DNA of 64,000 nt from Actinokineospora alba (lineage in GTDB: Bacteria > Actinomycetota > Actinomycetes > Mycobacteriales > Pseudonocardiaceae). The stretch is taken from NCBI RefSeq assembly GCF_004362515.1, contig NZ_SNXU01000001.1, positions 4,154,001 through 4,218,000 of the forward strand. Reading direction: 5' to 3'. The position numbers and the translations under genes were made by a program. Under the pieces are notes generated by a model. The model did not search any database. It worked only from the letters and a program-made list of their open reading frames with translations, and was not told where the DNA came from. Below, piece by piece: positions 26,206 to 36,521 of this stretch. Position 1 is the stretch's first letter, and each line of letters begins with the position of its first letter.

Positions 26206-27723
26206 GTGGACGTCGAGATCCTCGGGCGCGCCCTGAGCACGCTGCCCGCGGGCGACGACCATCCCTACCGCAGCGGCCCGTGGCGGCCGCAGACCGTCGA
26301 GCGATCCGCGACCCGTCTCGACGTCGTCGGCGAGCTCCCGGCCGACCTGGACGGCGTCTACCTGCGTAACACCGAGAACCCGGTCCACCCGGCGCTCGCC
26401 GCCTACCACCCCTTCGACGGCGACGGCATGGTCCACGTAGTGGGATTCCGGGGCGGGGAAGCGTTCTACCGCAACCGTTTCGTCCGCACCGACGGCTTCG
26501 TCGCCGAGCAGGAGGCGGGCCGCTCGCTCTGGGCGGGCATCGCCGAGCCGCCCGAGGTGGCCCAGCGACCCGGGTGGGGCGCTAGAGGAGCGATGAAGGA
26601 CGCCTCCAGCACCGACATCGTCGTGCACGCCGGGGTCGCGCTCACCAGCTTCTACCAGTGCGGCGAGCTCTACCGGCTGGACCCGCTCACCCTGGACACC
26701 CTCGGAAAGTCCACTTGGGAGGGACGGTTCCCCGGCCGCGGGGTCTCAGCGCACACCAAGGTCGACCCGGCCACCGGCGAGCTGCTGTTCTTCAACTACG
26801 GCAAGGAGAAGCCGTACCTCAACTACGGCGTCGTCGACGCGCGGAACCGGCTGGTCCACTACGGCGAGGTCGAACTGCCCGGCCCCCGGCTGCCGCACGA
26901 CCTGGCGTTCACCGAGAACTACACGATCCTCAACGACTGCCCCCTGTTCTGGACCCCGGAGCTGCTCGCCCAAGGCAAGCACGCCGCCCGCTTCCACCCC
27001 GACCTACCACTGCGCCTGGGCGTGATTCCACGCCACGGCGGGAAAGTCACGTGGTTCGAAGCCGAGCCGACGTTCGTGTTGCACTTCGTCAACGCCTACG
27101 AGGACGGCGACGAGATCGTCCTCGACGGGTTCTTCCAATCCGACCCGGAAGGCCGCGACGCGACGTTCCCCGGCGATCAGCGCTACGCGCGGATGTTCCG
27201 GATGCTGTCCCTGGACGGCATGGGAACTCGGCTGCACCGCTGGCGGCTGAACCTGGCGACCGGGCGGGCCACCGAGGAACGCGCCACGGACACGATCACC
27301 GAGTTCGGTATGGTCAACCCTCGCAACGCTGGACGTCCCTACCGCTACACCTATGCCTCCACTGGCGAGCCCGGCTGGTTCCTGTTCGACGGGTTCGTCA
27401 AACACGATCTCCTGACCGGTCGTGAGGAGCGCTACCGGTACGGCGCGGGGGTGTTCGGCAGTGAGACGGCGTTCGCGGCGCGCGCGGGTTCCCAAGGTGA
27501 GGACGACGGTTACCTGATCACCATGACCACCGACATGAATGCCGACCGCTCCGAGTGCCTGGTCTTTGACGCGCGGCGGGTCACCGATGGGCCGGTGGCC
27601 CGGATCCGCCTCCCGGAACGGGTTTCCAGCGGGACGCACAGCACCTGGGCGCCGGGTGCGGCGCTGCCGGGGTGGGCCGACGCCGAGGATCCGGCGGTCG
27701 CGGTCGGGCTCGCCCAAGCATGA
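26206..27723 (+). CDS. Carotenoid oxygenase family protein
   Basis: This 505-residue non-haem iron dioxygenase of the seven-bladed propeller type cleaves carotenoids, apocarotenoids or stilbene-like phenylpropanoids. All four iron-binding histidines are visible: H183 (SAHTKVD), H231 (LPHDLAF), H293 (LHFVNAYE) and H478 (SGTHSTW). GTG 26206 follows an AGGGGGGAA ribosome-binding site. The stop codon overlaps the ATG of the following HxlR-type regulator (ATGA), so they are coupled. No carotenoid biosynthesis genes lie nearby, so the substrate is open. Confidence 0.9.
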   Translation: MDVEILGRALSTLPAGDDHPYRSGPWRPQTVERSATRLDVVGELPADLDGVYLRNTENPVHPALAAYHPFDGDGMVHVVGFRGGEAFYRNRFVRTDGFVAEQEAGRSLWAGIAEPPEVAQRPGWGARGAMKDASSTDIVVHAGVALTSFYQCGELYRLDPLTLDTLGKSTWEGRFPGRGVSAHTKVDPATGELLFFNYGKEKPYLNYGVVDARNRLVHYGEVELPGPRLPHDLAFTENYTILNDCPLFWTPELLAQGKHAARFHPDLPLRLGVIPRHGGKVTWFEAEPTFVLHFVNAYEDGDEIVLDGFFQSDPEGRDATFPGDQRYARMFRMLSLDGMGTRLHRWRLNLATGRATEERATDTITEFGMVNPRNAGRPYRYTYASTGEPGWFLFDGFVKHDLLTGREERYRYGAGVFGSETAFAARAGSQGEDDGYLITMTTDMNADRSECLVFDARRVTDGPVARIRLPERVSSGTHSTWAPGAALPGWADAEDPAVAVGLAQA

Positions 27724-28631
27724 TCCATCCGCCCGATCAGCCCACCGCGCTGCACGCCGGTGGCGACAACTCGATCGCGTTCCTCATCGGCGTCACCGCC
27801 GACGAGTGGACGCTGCTGATCCTGCGGCACGCGCTGCAGGGCGTCGACAGCTTCGACCAGTGGCTGGAGCTGCTGCCGATCTCCCCGCCGGTGCTCTCCG
27901 GCAGGCTGCGCCGCATGGCCGAACTCGGCATCGTCGCGGTGTCGGGGGACACCTACCCGCTGACCAGGCGCGGCGCCGCGCTGTGGCCGATGATCGTCAC
28001 CCTCGCCGGGTGGGAGAAGGTGTGGGGCGACGACCACGTCGAGCCCCTCCCGCGGCTGCGCCACCTGCGCTGCGGCGCGGACTTCACCCCACTGATGGCT
28101 TGCGGCGCCTGCGGTGAGGTCGCCGCCGCCCGCGACGTCGTCGGCGAGTTCGGCCCGAGCGGCTCGTGGCCGAGGTCCGCGCCCAGCGCCGCGACCCGCA
28201 GGCCCGCCGGGGGGTCGGCGAACCTGGGACCCAGCTTCTTCCCGCAGAGCCGCGCCCTCATCGGCAACCGCTGGGCCGCGGCCATGCTCAGTGCCGCCTA
28301 CCTGGGGGCGACCCGCTTCTCCCAGTTCCACCGCCAGGTCGGCGCCCCGGCCACGGTGATCGCCGACCGGCTGCGCGTGTTCCGCGAGGTCGGCGTGCTG
28401 CACGCCGAGGGCGACCAGGACCGCGCCGACCGGGCCACGTTCAGGCTGACCGACAAGGGACGCGCGTTCTTCCCGGTCGTGATGTCGGGCGTCGAGTGGA
28501 GCCAGCGCTGGTACGTCGCGCCGGAAGGCCCGGCGCTGGAGTTCCAGCACCGCGACCACCGGTTCTGGATGCTCCTGCTGTGTGCGGAGTGCGAGAAACC
28601 GCTGGCTGGTCGCGATATCGAGGTCGGTTAA
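27720..28631 (+). CDS. Transcriptional regulator with two HxlR-type winged helices
   Basis: This 303-residue protein is an internal duplication. An N-terminal HxlR winged helix occupies about 15-105 (ADEWTLLILRHALQGV ... PVLSGRLRRMAELGIV) and a second one about 175-270 (GNRWAAAMLSAAYLGA ... VIADRLRVFREVGVL). Each is followed by a Cys pair (CGAC near 123-126, CAEC near 290-293) that could bind zinc or sense redox state. HxlR regulators are normally single-domain dimers; here both halves are in one chain. Translation is coupled to the carotenoid oxygenase, which is the likely regulatory target. Confidence 0.82.
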   Translation: MIHPPDQPTALHAGGDNSIAFLIGVTADEWTLLILRHALQGVDSFDQWLELLPISPPVLSGRLRRMAELGIVAVSGDTYPLTRRGAALWPMIVTLAGWEKVWGDDHVEPLPRLRHLRCGADFTPLMACGACGEVAAARDVVGEFGPSGSWPRSAPSAATRRPAGGSANLGPSFFPQSRALIGNRWAAAMLSAAYLGATRFSQFHRQVGAPATVIADRLRVFREVGVLHAEGDQDRADRATFRLTDKGRAFFPVVMSGVEWSQRWYVAPEGPALEFQHRDHRFWMLLLCAECEKPLAGRDIEVG

Positions 28632-28688
28632 GCACACGGAGTGAGATTTCCGTGCAACCCGCGGGGCGGTGGTGTCCGTCCTCCGGAC

Positions 28689-29138
28689 ATGAACCGAATC
28701 GGAACCGTGCTCGGCGCCGGCGCCCTCTTTGTCGCGTTGGCCGCCTGCGGCACCAGCGACAGAAGTCCGGAAATCCAGCCCGCGCCGTCCACCGCTCCGG
28801 TGGGCCAACCCGGCCGGACCCCGCCCGCGGACGCCAAACCCGTTGCGGGCCCGCAACTCGACGGCAGCGCGCTGCCCGCCGAGTTCCCCACGAAGGTCTG
28901 GACGGAGTCGGGCGGCAAGACGCTCGGCGCCACCGCGCAGGAGGGTGGCTGCGGCAAGGCGAGCGCCGAGGTGGCCGAGCAGTCGGCCGCGAAGGTCGTG
29001 CTCGTCCTGGTCGAGACCACGCCCGCCAACGCGGAGATTTGCACCATGGACATCCGCTTCCCGACCGTGACAGCGGAACTCGACCAGCCGCTCGGTGAAC
29101 GCAAGGTCGTTCTGCGCGCCGAGCAACGCAAGTCCTAA
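28689..29138 (+). CDS. Small lipoprotein, paralogue A
   Basis: This 149-residue exported protein has a lipoprotein signal (lipobox LAAC, Cys20), a Pro/Ala-rich linker (about 25-60) and a compact ~85-residue C-terminal domain containing two Cys. The C-terminal domain resembles that of the next gene (LPAEFPTKVW vs LPEEYTERRVW; a GKTL motif in both; matching Cys), so the two are tandem paralogues. The function is unknown. ATG 28689 is the only start in frame that gives a lipobox. Confidence 0.7.
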   Translation: MNRIGTVLGAGALFVALAACGTSDRSPEIQPAPSTAPVGQPGRTPPADAKPVAGPQLDGSALPAEFPTKVWTESGGKTLGATAQEGGCGKASAEVAEQSAAKVVLVLVETTPANAEICTMDIRFPTVTAELDQPLGERKVVLRAEQRKS

Positions 29139-29146
29139 AGATCCCT

Positions 29147-29186
29147 GTGCCCCCGGGTCGGCTCTGCCCCAGCCGCCCGGGGGCAC
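29147..29186 (+). terminator. Terminator between the lipoprotein genes
   Basis: An 11-bp stem, GTGCCCCCGGG / CCCGGGGGCAC, sits 9 bases after the first lipoprotein stop. It is followed by a T-rich CTTCTTGTTC tail. It separates the two paralogues transcriptionally. Confidence 0.85.
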
Positions 29187-29233
29187 CTTCTTGTTCATGC
29201 AACCGCGCACGTGCCTAGTAACGTCCTGACACC

Positions 29234-29761
29234 ATGAAGACCTCGTTGTTTACCGCTGGAGCAGCCCTGGCCCTGCTCGCCCTGACGGCGTGTGGCCAGC
29301 AGCCCGAACAGGCCGGCGCCGCCCCGTCCAGCACGCCTGCGAGCACGACCGCGCAGCCCACCACGACGCCCTCGGCCACCCCCGGGACCTCGGTTCCGCC
29401 CACCACCGCGCCCACTGGGGCACCGACCGGCACCGCCGTCCCGCCGGACTTCAAGGAACTGCCGCCGGGGCAGGTCGAGTCGAAGTCGCTGCCGGAGGAG
29501 TACACCGAACGCCGGGTCTGGGCGTCGCCGGACGGCAAGACGCTGCAGCTCATCGGCTTGGCCCGCGACTCATGCGGCGGTGTGGAGGGTGAGGTGCTGG
29601 AGTTCTCGGCCTCGACCGTCCGCATCGGCCTGCGCCCGATGGCGCAGCCGCAGGGTGGCCCCGAGAGTCAGGCGTGCGCCATGGTGATCACCCCGCGGCC
29701 CGTCGTCGTCCCGCTGCGCGAGGCGCTTGGTAACCGCACTGTTGTCGTAATCGAAGGCTGA
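29234..29761 (+). CDS. Small lipoprotein, paralogue B
   Basis: This 175-residue lipoprotein has lipobox LTAC (Cys20) and a long Pro/Thr/Ser/Ala linker (about 25-75) that would span the wall. The C-terminal ~90-residue domain is similar to the upstream lipoprotein, with two conserved Cys likely to form a disulfide. The function is unknown. The pair lies between a regulator gene and an M23 peptidase gene but is separated from both by terminators, so each is probably transcribed alone. Confidence 0.72.
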   Translation: MKTSLFTAGAALALLALTACGQQPEQAGAAPSSTPASTTAQPTTTPSATPGTSVPPTTAPTGAPTGTAVPPDFKELPPGQVESKSLPEEYTERRVWASPDGKTLQLIGLARDSCGGVEGEVLEFSASTVRIGLRPMAQPQGGPESQACAMVITPRPVVVPLREALGNRTVVVIEG

Positions 29762-29766
29762 CCGAC

Positions 29767-29801
29767 GCGGCGCGAGCGGGTTGGTTGCCCGTTCGCGCCG
29801 C
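29767..29801 (+). terminator. Terminator after lipoprotein B
   Basis: A 14-bp stem, GCGGCGCGAGCGGG / CCCGTTCGCGCCGC, with one G-T pair and a 7-base loop sits 5 bases after the stop codon. Confidence 0.82.
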
Positions 29802-30215
29802 TCTGAAACAGTGGCCTTGGTCACACAGATCGCCTGTTCGAAACAGGCTTGATCGCGGCGCTTTCGTCGCCGCAGACGTGAGCCAGGTTGTTACTCGTGG
29901 GTAATTTTCCCGTTTCGCCACGACTTTGATCCCCGCTGGTGAGCCCGCGTTTCGGCCGGAATTCACCGAAGAGTTGATCATTAAACGATCTTCGCTTGGA
30001 TCTTGCGAACACTCTGCGTAGTCGATCTCCAGGGCTTGTTCGCCCATTTCCTGCGGTTATTGACCCAGGTCACATCGTGTTTGCCTTCCTCGGTTGCGCA
30101 CGGTTAGCGTCGCCGTCGAACGTCACGGTTCGGTTACGAGGGCTGGCCACTTGGCCGCCGGGATCCCCCGCCCGGTGCCCGACCGGATCTCCCCGAGACG
30201 GAAGGCACTACACGC
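29802..30215 (+). promoter_or_regulatory. AT-richer 414-bp upstream region of the M23 gene, with a candidate promoter
   Basis: The composition is clearly lower in GC than the flanking genes from 29820 to about 30110. A candidate promoter is TTGCCT (30081-30086), 17 bases, TTAGCG (30104-30109), which would leave a ~100-base GC-rich leader with several possible stems before the ATG at 30216. Cell-wall hydrolase genes of actinobacteria often have long structured leaders, some of them c-di-AMP riboswitches. No conserved riboswitch core could be recognised here. Confidence 0.4.
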
Positions 30216-31052
30216 ATGTCCAGCTCCGACGGCTCTAAACGCGTCCCGGCACCGATTCCCGGTGTCGGGGGCGAGTTCATCCCGGCGCGGTCCAAGCCGC
30301 GCAAGCACCTCATGGCGGCCGCCCTGGCCGCCGGTGCGGTCCTGACGGTCGGTGCCCCGCTGATCTCAGGTTCGCCCGCCGAGCAGTCCGACACGCGGGT
30401 CCAGGAAGTCCTGCGGATGGCGTTCAGCGCGCCCACGGACAAGATCACCTCCGCGTACCCGGTCCTGGTGCCGCCGCGCGCCGCCGCGGCCGACCCCGGC
30501 GCCGAGGCCCGCAAGATGCAGCTGGCGCTGCAGCTCCAGGAGCAGCGCGCCAAGGCCGCCGAGGCCGAACGGCAGCGCGTCGCCGCCGAACAGCAGCGGC
30601 TGGCCGAGCAGAAGGCGGCCGAGCAGAAGAAGGCCGCCGCGGCCGAGGCGGCCCGCAAGGCGGCCGCGGGCTTCGCCCGACCCGCCGTCGGCAGGCTCAC
30701 CTCCGGGTTCGGCGCCCGCTGGGGCACCACGCACTACGGCATCGACATCGCCAACAGCATCGGCACGCCGATCGTGTCCGTCGCGCCCGGCACCGTCATC
30801 GAGGCCGGACCGGCCAGCGGCTTCGGCCTGTGGGTCCGCGTCCAGCACGACGACGGCACCGTGACGATCTACGGCCACGTCAACGAGATCAAGGCGGGCA
30901 AGGGCACCCGGGTGGCCGCCGGTCAGCTGATCGCGACCATCGGCAACCGCGGCCAGTCCACCGGCCCGCACCTGCACTTCGAGGTGTGGCTCGGCGGCTC
31001 GAAGAAGGTCGACCCGCTCTCCTGGCTCCGCCAGCGCGGCATCTCGATCTGA
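30216..31052 (+). CDS. M23 family cell-wall metallopeptidase with coiled coil
   Basis: This 278-residue protein has a short cytoplasmic N-terminus and one membrane segment (about 30-50). An Ala/Glu/Gln-rich coiled coil follows (about 100-152), then a C-terminal LytM/M23 domain (about 155-275) with HYGIDIA, YGHVNE and HLHFE zinc and catalytic motifs all intact. It should cleave peptidoglycan peptides outside the membrane, and the coiled coil resembles that of EnvC-type or division-linked hydrolases. An ACGGAAGG ribosome-binding site precedes the ATG. A strong bidirectional terminator follows. Confidence 0.9.
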   Translation: MSSSDGSKRVPAPIPGVGGEFIPARSKPRKHLMAAALAAGAVLTVGAPLISGSPAEQSDTRVQEVLRMAFSAPTDKITSAYPVLVPPRAAAADPGAEARKMQLALQLQEQRAKAAEAERQRVAAEQQRLAEQKAAEQKKAAAAEAARKAAAGFARPAVGRLTSGFGARWGTTHYGIDIANSIGTPIVSVAPGTVIEAGPASGFGLWVRVQHDDGTVTIYGHVNEIKAGKGTRVAAGQLIATIGNRGQSTGPHLHFEVWLGGSKKVDPLSWLRQRGISI

Positions 31053-31065
31053 CACTGACGCGAAA

Positions 31066-31102
31066 CGAAACGCGGTCCCAGGACTCCTGGGACCGCGTTT
31101 CG
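31066..31102. terminator. Bidirectional terminator between M23 and fumarase
   Basis: A perfect 15-bp stem, CGAAACGCGGTCCCA / TGGGACCGCGTTTCG, with a 7-base loop lies between the convergent M23 and fumarase genes. Confidence 0.9.
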
Positions 31103-31113
31103 GCGTTGTCGGG

Positions 31114-32775
<1,662 letters not shown>

Positions 32776-32876
32776 GATGTGCGGGCTCCCTTGCGCGCGT
32801 CCAAGTTGCCCATGAACGTACCCCGCCGCCGTCGCGAGCTTCGCCATTCCCCACGTGGCACTGACCACCTTCCGGC

Positions 32877-34109
32877 TCAGCAGGCGCTGTCGGCGGGCTT
32901 CGGGTTCGCCAGGCCGAACACGGGCCGCAGCGCGAGACCGATCCAGGTGCCGCCCAGGGCGAACACACCCCACAGCCAGCCGTGCAGGCTGCCCACGGAG
33001 ATGCCGCCCAGGTAGGCGCCGATGTTGCAGCCGCCCGCCAGCCGGGCGCCGACGCCCATGAGGATGCCGCCGAGGACCGCCGCGAGGGCCGTGCGCCAGG
33101 GGATGCGGCGGTGGATCCGCCACACACCGGCCGCGGCGGCGGCGATGGCGGCGCCGATCATGATGCCGATGTTGGTGAGGCTGGTCTTGTCGACCCAGAT
33201 CGGCGCGGCCAGCGCCTTGGCGTTGCTCGCGCTCTGCCAGAACTCCCACAGTTCCGGGTGCAGGCCGAGTGCCTGCAGGAGCTTGGCGCCCCAGAGGGCG
33301 AAGGCGAACGTGACACCCCAGATCCCGCCTGAGACGAGGAAGACCGCGGCGGCGAGCGTGCCTAGGACGGCGGCGCCGACGAGCATCGGCCAGGAGCCAC
33401 GAACTATCCGGGCGAGGCCTTTCGCGGTGGGGACGCTGTCGACTGGGGGAGGGGTGCGTCGTTTCTGGACGACTTGGGTGACCGCGACGATCGCGGCGAG
33501 GGCGGCCACGGTGATCAGCCAGGAGCCGAGCCAGCCGACGTGGTCGGCGAGGACGACCGGGGCCAGCTGGGGCCAGCCGTCGAAGATCGGGAATGCCCAC
33601 GTGTAGGCGACCGATCCGGCGATGAAACCGCCCAGGGTGAGCACGATCGCCGACTGGCCTGCGCCCACGGCGAAGAGGGTGCCGGAGGCGCAGGCGCCGC
33701 CGAGTTGCATGCCGATGGCGAAGAGGACCGCTCCGGCGAAGAGCGCCAAGCCGATGGGGCCGCCTTTGGGGGTGGGGCCTGAGCTGGTGACGACGATCAG
33801 GGCGATCAGGGTCGCTGCTGTGCCTAGCAGGAGGGTGTGGGCTCGTAGGCCCTGGCCGTTGCCTACCGCGATCAGTTGGCGCCAAGCCGAGGTGAAGCCG
33901 AAGCGGGAGTGGAAGAGGGTGATTCCCAGTCCTAGGCCGAGGATGAGGAGGGTGCCGGATTTGGGGCCGAAGGTTGTCCAGACGTAGGTGCTCAGGATTG
34001 CCGCCAGCAGCAGTGCTGTTGCCAGGGGAATCGCTCGCACTGGGTCCGGCTCGGGGGCGATGGGGGCGGGTCGTGAGGTCGGGAAACTTGATTTGGTGGG
34101 CGCCGACAC
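32877..34109 (-). CDS. YeeE/YedE family (TsuA-like) sulfur-compound transporter
   Basis: This 410-residue membrane protein has about ten or more hydrophobic segments. It carries the conserved cysteine loops GGACASGTLF and GGCNIGAYLGG, which in thiosulfate transporter TsuA line the substrate path. It would import thiosulfate or a related sulfur compound. The first ~25 residues are a Pro/Ala-rich cytoplasmic tail. Neighbours on the same strand are a sulfur-type leader peptide and an SBP56-like protein a few kb upstream, consistent with a sulfur-related neighbourhood, though a long hairpin separates them. Confidence 0.88.
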   Translation of the reverse strand: MSAPTKSSFPTSRPAPIAPEPDPVRAIPLATALLLAAILSTYVWTTFGPKSGTLLILGLGLGITLFHSRFGFTSAWRQLIAVGNGQGLRAHTLLLGTAATLIALIVVTSSGPTPKGGPIGLALFAGAVLFAIGMQLGGACASGTLFAVGAGQSAIVLTLGGFIAGSVAYTWAFPIFDGWPQLAPVVLADHVGWLGSWLITVAALAAIVAVTQVVQKRRTPPPVDSVPTAKGLARIVRGSWPMLVGAAVLGTLAAAVFLVSGGIWGVTFAFALWGAKLLQALGLHPELWEFWQSASNAKALAAPIWVDKTSLTNIGIMIGAAIAAAAAGVWRIHRRIPWRTALAAVLGGILMGVGARLAGGCNIGAYLGGISVGSLHGWLWGVFALGGTWIGLALRPVFGLANPKPADSAC

Positions 34110-34134
34110 CGGGTCCTCCGGGGTTTGGTGGGGT

Positions 34135-34274
34135 GCCGGTCGGGTGGTTCAGCTTGATCTGGGGACCCCGGAGAAGGACCTGCGCGGGTAAAGCGGGCAG
34201 GGTGAAGAAACTGCCCCGCGCCACGCGAGTTTAGGTCCTTCTCCCCCCAGATAAAGCTGAACCACCCGACCGGC
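34135..34274. repeat. Long near-perfect hairpin upstream of the YeeE/YedE gene
   Basis: The arms (34135-34181 and 34231-34274) share GCCGGTCGGGTGGTTCAGCT and AGAAGGACCT with one mismatch and a small bulge. The loop contains a second stem, GCGGGCAG / CTGCCCCGC. It is the same family as the hairpin at 24768-24907 (shared GGGTGGTTCRSCTTGAT). It could end transcription of the small exported protein genes before the transporter gene. Confidence 0.88.
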
Positions 34275-34312
34275 GCTTAGGTGGGAATGTTCGGTGTGGT
34301 GGGGGGTGGTGG

Positions 34313-34531
34313 TCAGACGGGCAGGATGTTGTTCGGAGCGCGCACGATTGACTGGACGAGGCCGAGGACTGGCACGCCCAGGACTGGGGTGAAGGTCCAG
34401 ACGTTGTTGAGGTTGCTGGTGTCGGGTTCGTCGACGATGACTGGGTCGGCGAGTGCCGGCGCGGCTGCTGCGGTGACGGCGAGGCCGGCCAGGGTGGCTG
34501 CCAACAGTGTGCGGGTGATTGTGTTCTTCAT
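34313..34531 (-). CDS. Micro exported protein A (72 aa)
   Basis: This 72-residue protein has a clear Sec signal peptide (about 1-28, ending APALA) and a mature part of only ~44 residues. The mature part is rich in Val/Pro/Leu/Asn and has no Cys. An AGGAAA ribosome-binding site precedes the ATG. No family was recognised. It follows a second exported micro-protein of the same size class, and both lie directly downstream of a large membrane protein gene on the same strand. A role as a secreted partner or small wall protein is inference. Confidence 0.65.
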   Translation of the reverse strand: MKNTITRTLLAATLAGLAVTAAAAPALADPVIVDEPDTSNLNNVWTFTPVLGVPVLGLVQSIVRAPNNILPV

Positions 34532-34561
34532 GGGGTTTCCTTTCCTGGTATGCGAATTAGG

Positions 34562-34777
34562 TCAGGCGCCGATCAGGGAGAGCAGGCCGAATACCGGGGC
34601 GAGGGCTTCCGGTAGTCCGGTTGTCGGGTCGAGTAGAGGGCCGAGGTCGACGCCGGGGATGAGCCAGATCGGGGTGTTCTGCGGGGTTTGCTCGGCGGCG
34701 CCGGCTACGCCCGCCGCCGTCAGGCTCAGGGTCGCCACCGCGAAGCCGGTGGCGAGCACTCGGGACACTGTCTTCAC
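34562..34777 (-). CDS. Micro exported protein B (71 aa)
   Basis: This 71-residue protein has a Sec signal peptide (about 1-27, ending GVAGA). The ~44-residue mature part is rich in Pro/Leu/Gly, with hydrophobic PVFGLLSLIG at the C-terminus. GTG 34777 is chosen because a perfect AAGGAGATG ribosome-binding site lies just upstream; the frame continues further up without merit. It starts 29 bp after the membrane protein gene ends and is 30 bp ahead of micro-protein A, so all are probably cotranscribed. No family was recognised. Confidence 0.68.
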   Translation of the reverse strand: MKTVSRVLATGFAVATLSLTAAGVAGAAEQTPQNTPIWLIPGVDLGPLLDPTTGLPEALAPVFGLLSLIGA

Positions 34778-34806
34778 TTCGTCATCTCCTTGGTGTGTAA
34801 GGGTTC

Positions 34807-36519
34807 TCAGCCGAGCAGCACTGCGCTGACCGGCACGATCGTGGCCTTCGGAACCCACTGGCCCGCGAGTTCCTCCGACATCGGCATCCCAGGTGTGTGG
34901 ACTTCACCCGGGCCCATCGGCATCACGGTCACCTGGGCGGCGGCGAAGATCTGGACTTCACCGGTGACCTTTCGGTTGCCCAGCCAGGCGTCGAATCCAG
35001 CGACCGTGGGGTTTTCGCCGCCGAAGCCGTTGCCCACCGCTATCGCGTAACTGACCGGCAGTTGCTCGCGCGGGTCGAATCGCAATGGTGCGGACACGGT
35101 GGTGACCGAGGTGGCCAGCGGGGTGTTCAACAGCCACGGCGCCAGGTACAGGCCGTAGCCGAAGACCGGGGCATCGGCCTGCTGGGCGGCGGCCGTGGTC
35201 AATGCCGCCGCGGCCGTCGACCACCCGGCCACGACCACCAACGCGTTGTCCGGCAACGGTTCCGGGTCGATCCGCAGACCTGCCTCAGCTGCTGCTGACC
35301 TGACCGCCTCGGCCGCCTGGCTCGCGCGGGGTGAGTCGTCGCCGCGGATCGTGAGGCCGGTGACGCCGCGCGAGCCGAGAAAGCCGACTAGTTTGCGCAG
35401 CGCCGTCTCATCCTCTGTGGACAGAACATCCGACGGGCACCTCGTCAGTTGCTCCCGGCGCCCCGCGAGCAGACCGCCGAGTGCGGCGCTCGCGCACTCG
35501 GGGCCGTCGACTCCGGCCGCTTGGGTCGGGCCGGCGTCGGTGCCTGGGTCGACCTCGACGGTGTCGCTGTCGCCCCCGGAGACGACGGAGACCTCGCCGA
35601 CTCCCGAGGGGAGGTCGACCTCGGCCCACGTGCCCTCGGCGCCAGCCCTGGGGGTGGCGGGCACCGCCGGACCGTCCGCGACCCGCACTTCCAGGCGGTT
35701 GCCCGCACTCGCCGGGAAGTGCACCAGGTTGCGACCGGGCCGGTGCGGACTGATCAGCACCGGCACCTTCGCCTCACCGAGGGCGGCCTCGGCGAGAACG
35801 GGGACGCCCGCGATGGGCAGGTCCGCGGGCCGCGGGATCGCGACCAGCGAACTCCACGCCACGAACGCCGCGACGATTCCCGCCGTGCCGAGCCGAAACG
35901 CGCGGTCCGTGCCCCGAGGCAGTGCCGCGAGCACGGTCACCAGCAGCGGCAGCGCCACCACCGCGACCAAGGCCAGCCCGTAGCCGCTGGTGTGGACGCG
36001 CCGGTCGAACGCGACGCCGGAGGTGCCGAGCCGGGCCGCGCCCGCGAGCACCAGAATGCCGCCGAGTGTCAGCGCGAGTTGTCCTCGCCTGCCCGGCGCG
36101 GACCCGGCCAGGGCGTGCACCGCGAGGCCGAACCACGCGACCGCGGCGGCCACGTAGACGGTGTCCGCGGCGAACTCGACGCCCGAGCGCCCCATGGCGG
36201 TCTCGATCACCAGCAGCAGCACGACCGCGGCCGACGCCCACCGCGCGGCGGGCCTGCCCAGCAGCGCAGGCACCAGCGCGACGAGCACCGCGTGGGCCAC
36301 CGCGCCGAGGACGGCGACGTCGGTGACGAACACCGACAGACCCGCGAGCACGGCGGACACCGCCGCCAGCAGGGCGGTCAGGATCCAGACCCGCCCGGTC
36401 GCCCGCGGCTGGACCAGGCCGACACCGGCGACGAACGCGGTGACCAGCAGCAGCGCCAGCCGCAGTGCGACCGGCCACGCCGAGGCCTCCGCCACGAGAC
36501 CGCCATGGGGATGCTCCAT
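34807..36519 (-). CDS. Polytopic membrane protein with large extracytoplasmic domain
   Basis: This 570-residue protein has about nine hydrophobic segments in residues 15-265. A ~300-residue C-terminal soluble domain follows, with beta-rich and Rossmann-like pieces (DNALVVVAGWSTAAAAL, PVFGYGLYLAPWLLNTPLATS). It resembles actinobacterial DUF6239-type proteins in my recollection, which is not verified. Its ATG is only 2 bp after the stop of the SBP56-like gene, indicating an operon, and the two micro exported proteins follow. No catalytic motif was seen. It could be a permease-like or sensor-like partner for the secreted propeller. Confidence 0.7.
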   Translation of the reverse strand: MEHPHGGLVAEASAWPVALRLALLLVTAFVAGVGLVQPRATGRVWILTALLAAVSAVLAGLSVFVTDVAVLGAVAHAVLVALVPALLGRPAARWASAAVVLLLVIETAMGRSGVEFAADTVYVAAAVAWFGLAVHALAGSAPGRRGQLALTLGGILVLAGAARLGTSGVAFDRRVHTSGYGLALVAVVALPLLVTVLAALPRGTDRAFRLGTAGIVAAFVAWSSLVAIPRPADLPIAGVPVLAEAALGEAKVPVLISPHRPGRNLVHFPASAGNRLEVRVADGPAVPATPRAGAEGTWAEVDLPSGVGEVSVVSGGDSDTVEVDPGTDAGPTQAAGVDGPECASAALGGLLAGRREQLTRCPSDVLSTEDETALRKLVGFLGSRGVTGLTIRGDDSPRASQAAEAVRSAAAEAGLRIDPEPLPDNALVVVAGWSTAAAALTTAAAQQADAPVFGYGLYLAPWLLNTPLATSVTTVSAPLRFDPREQLPVSYAIAVGNGFGGENPTVAGFDAWLGNRKVTGEVQIFAAAQVTVMPMGPGEVHTPGMPMSEELAGQWVPKATIVPVSAVLLG

Positions 36520-36521
36520 CG

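Noticed and set aside
29802..30215. Confident c-di-AMP riboswitch
   Set aside because: Context is suggestive but the conserved core sequence is not visible; left as a question.
32776..34224. N-terminal extension of the fumarase frame
   Set aside because: It would overlap the whole YeeE/YedE gene in another frame and adds Arg/Pro-rich sequence unrelated to fumarase.
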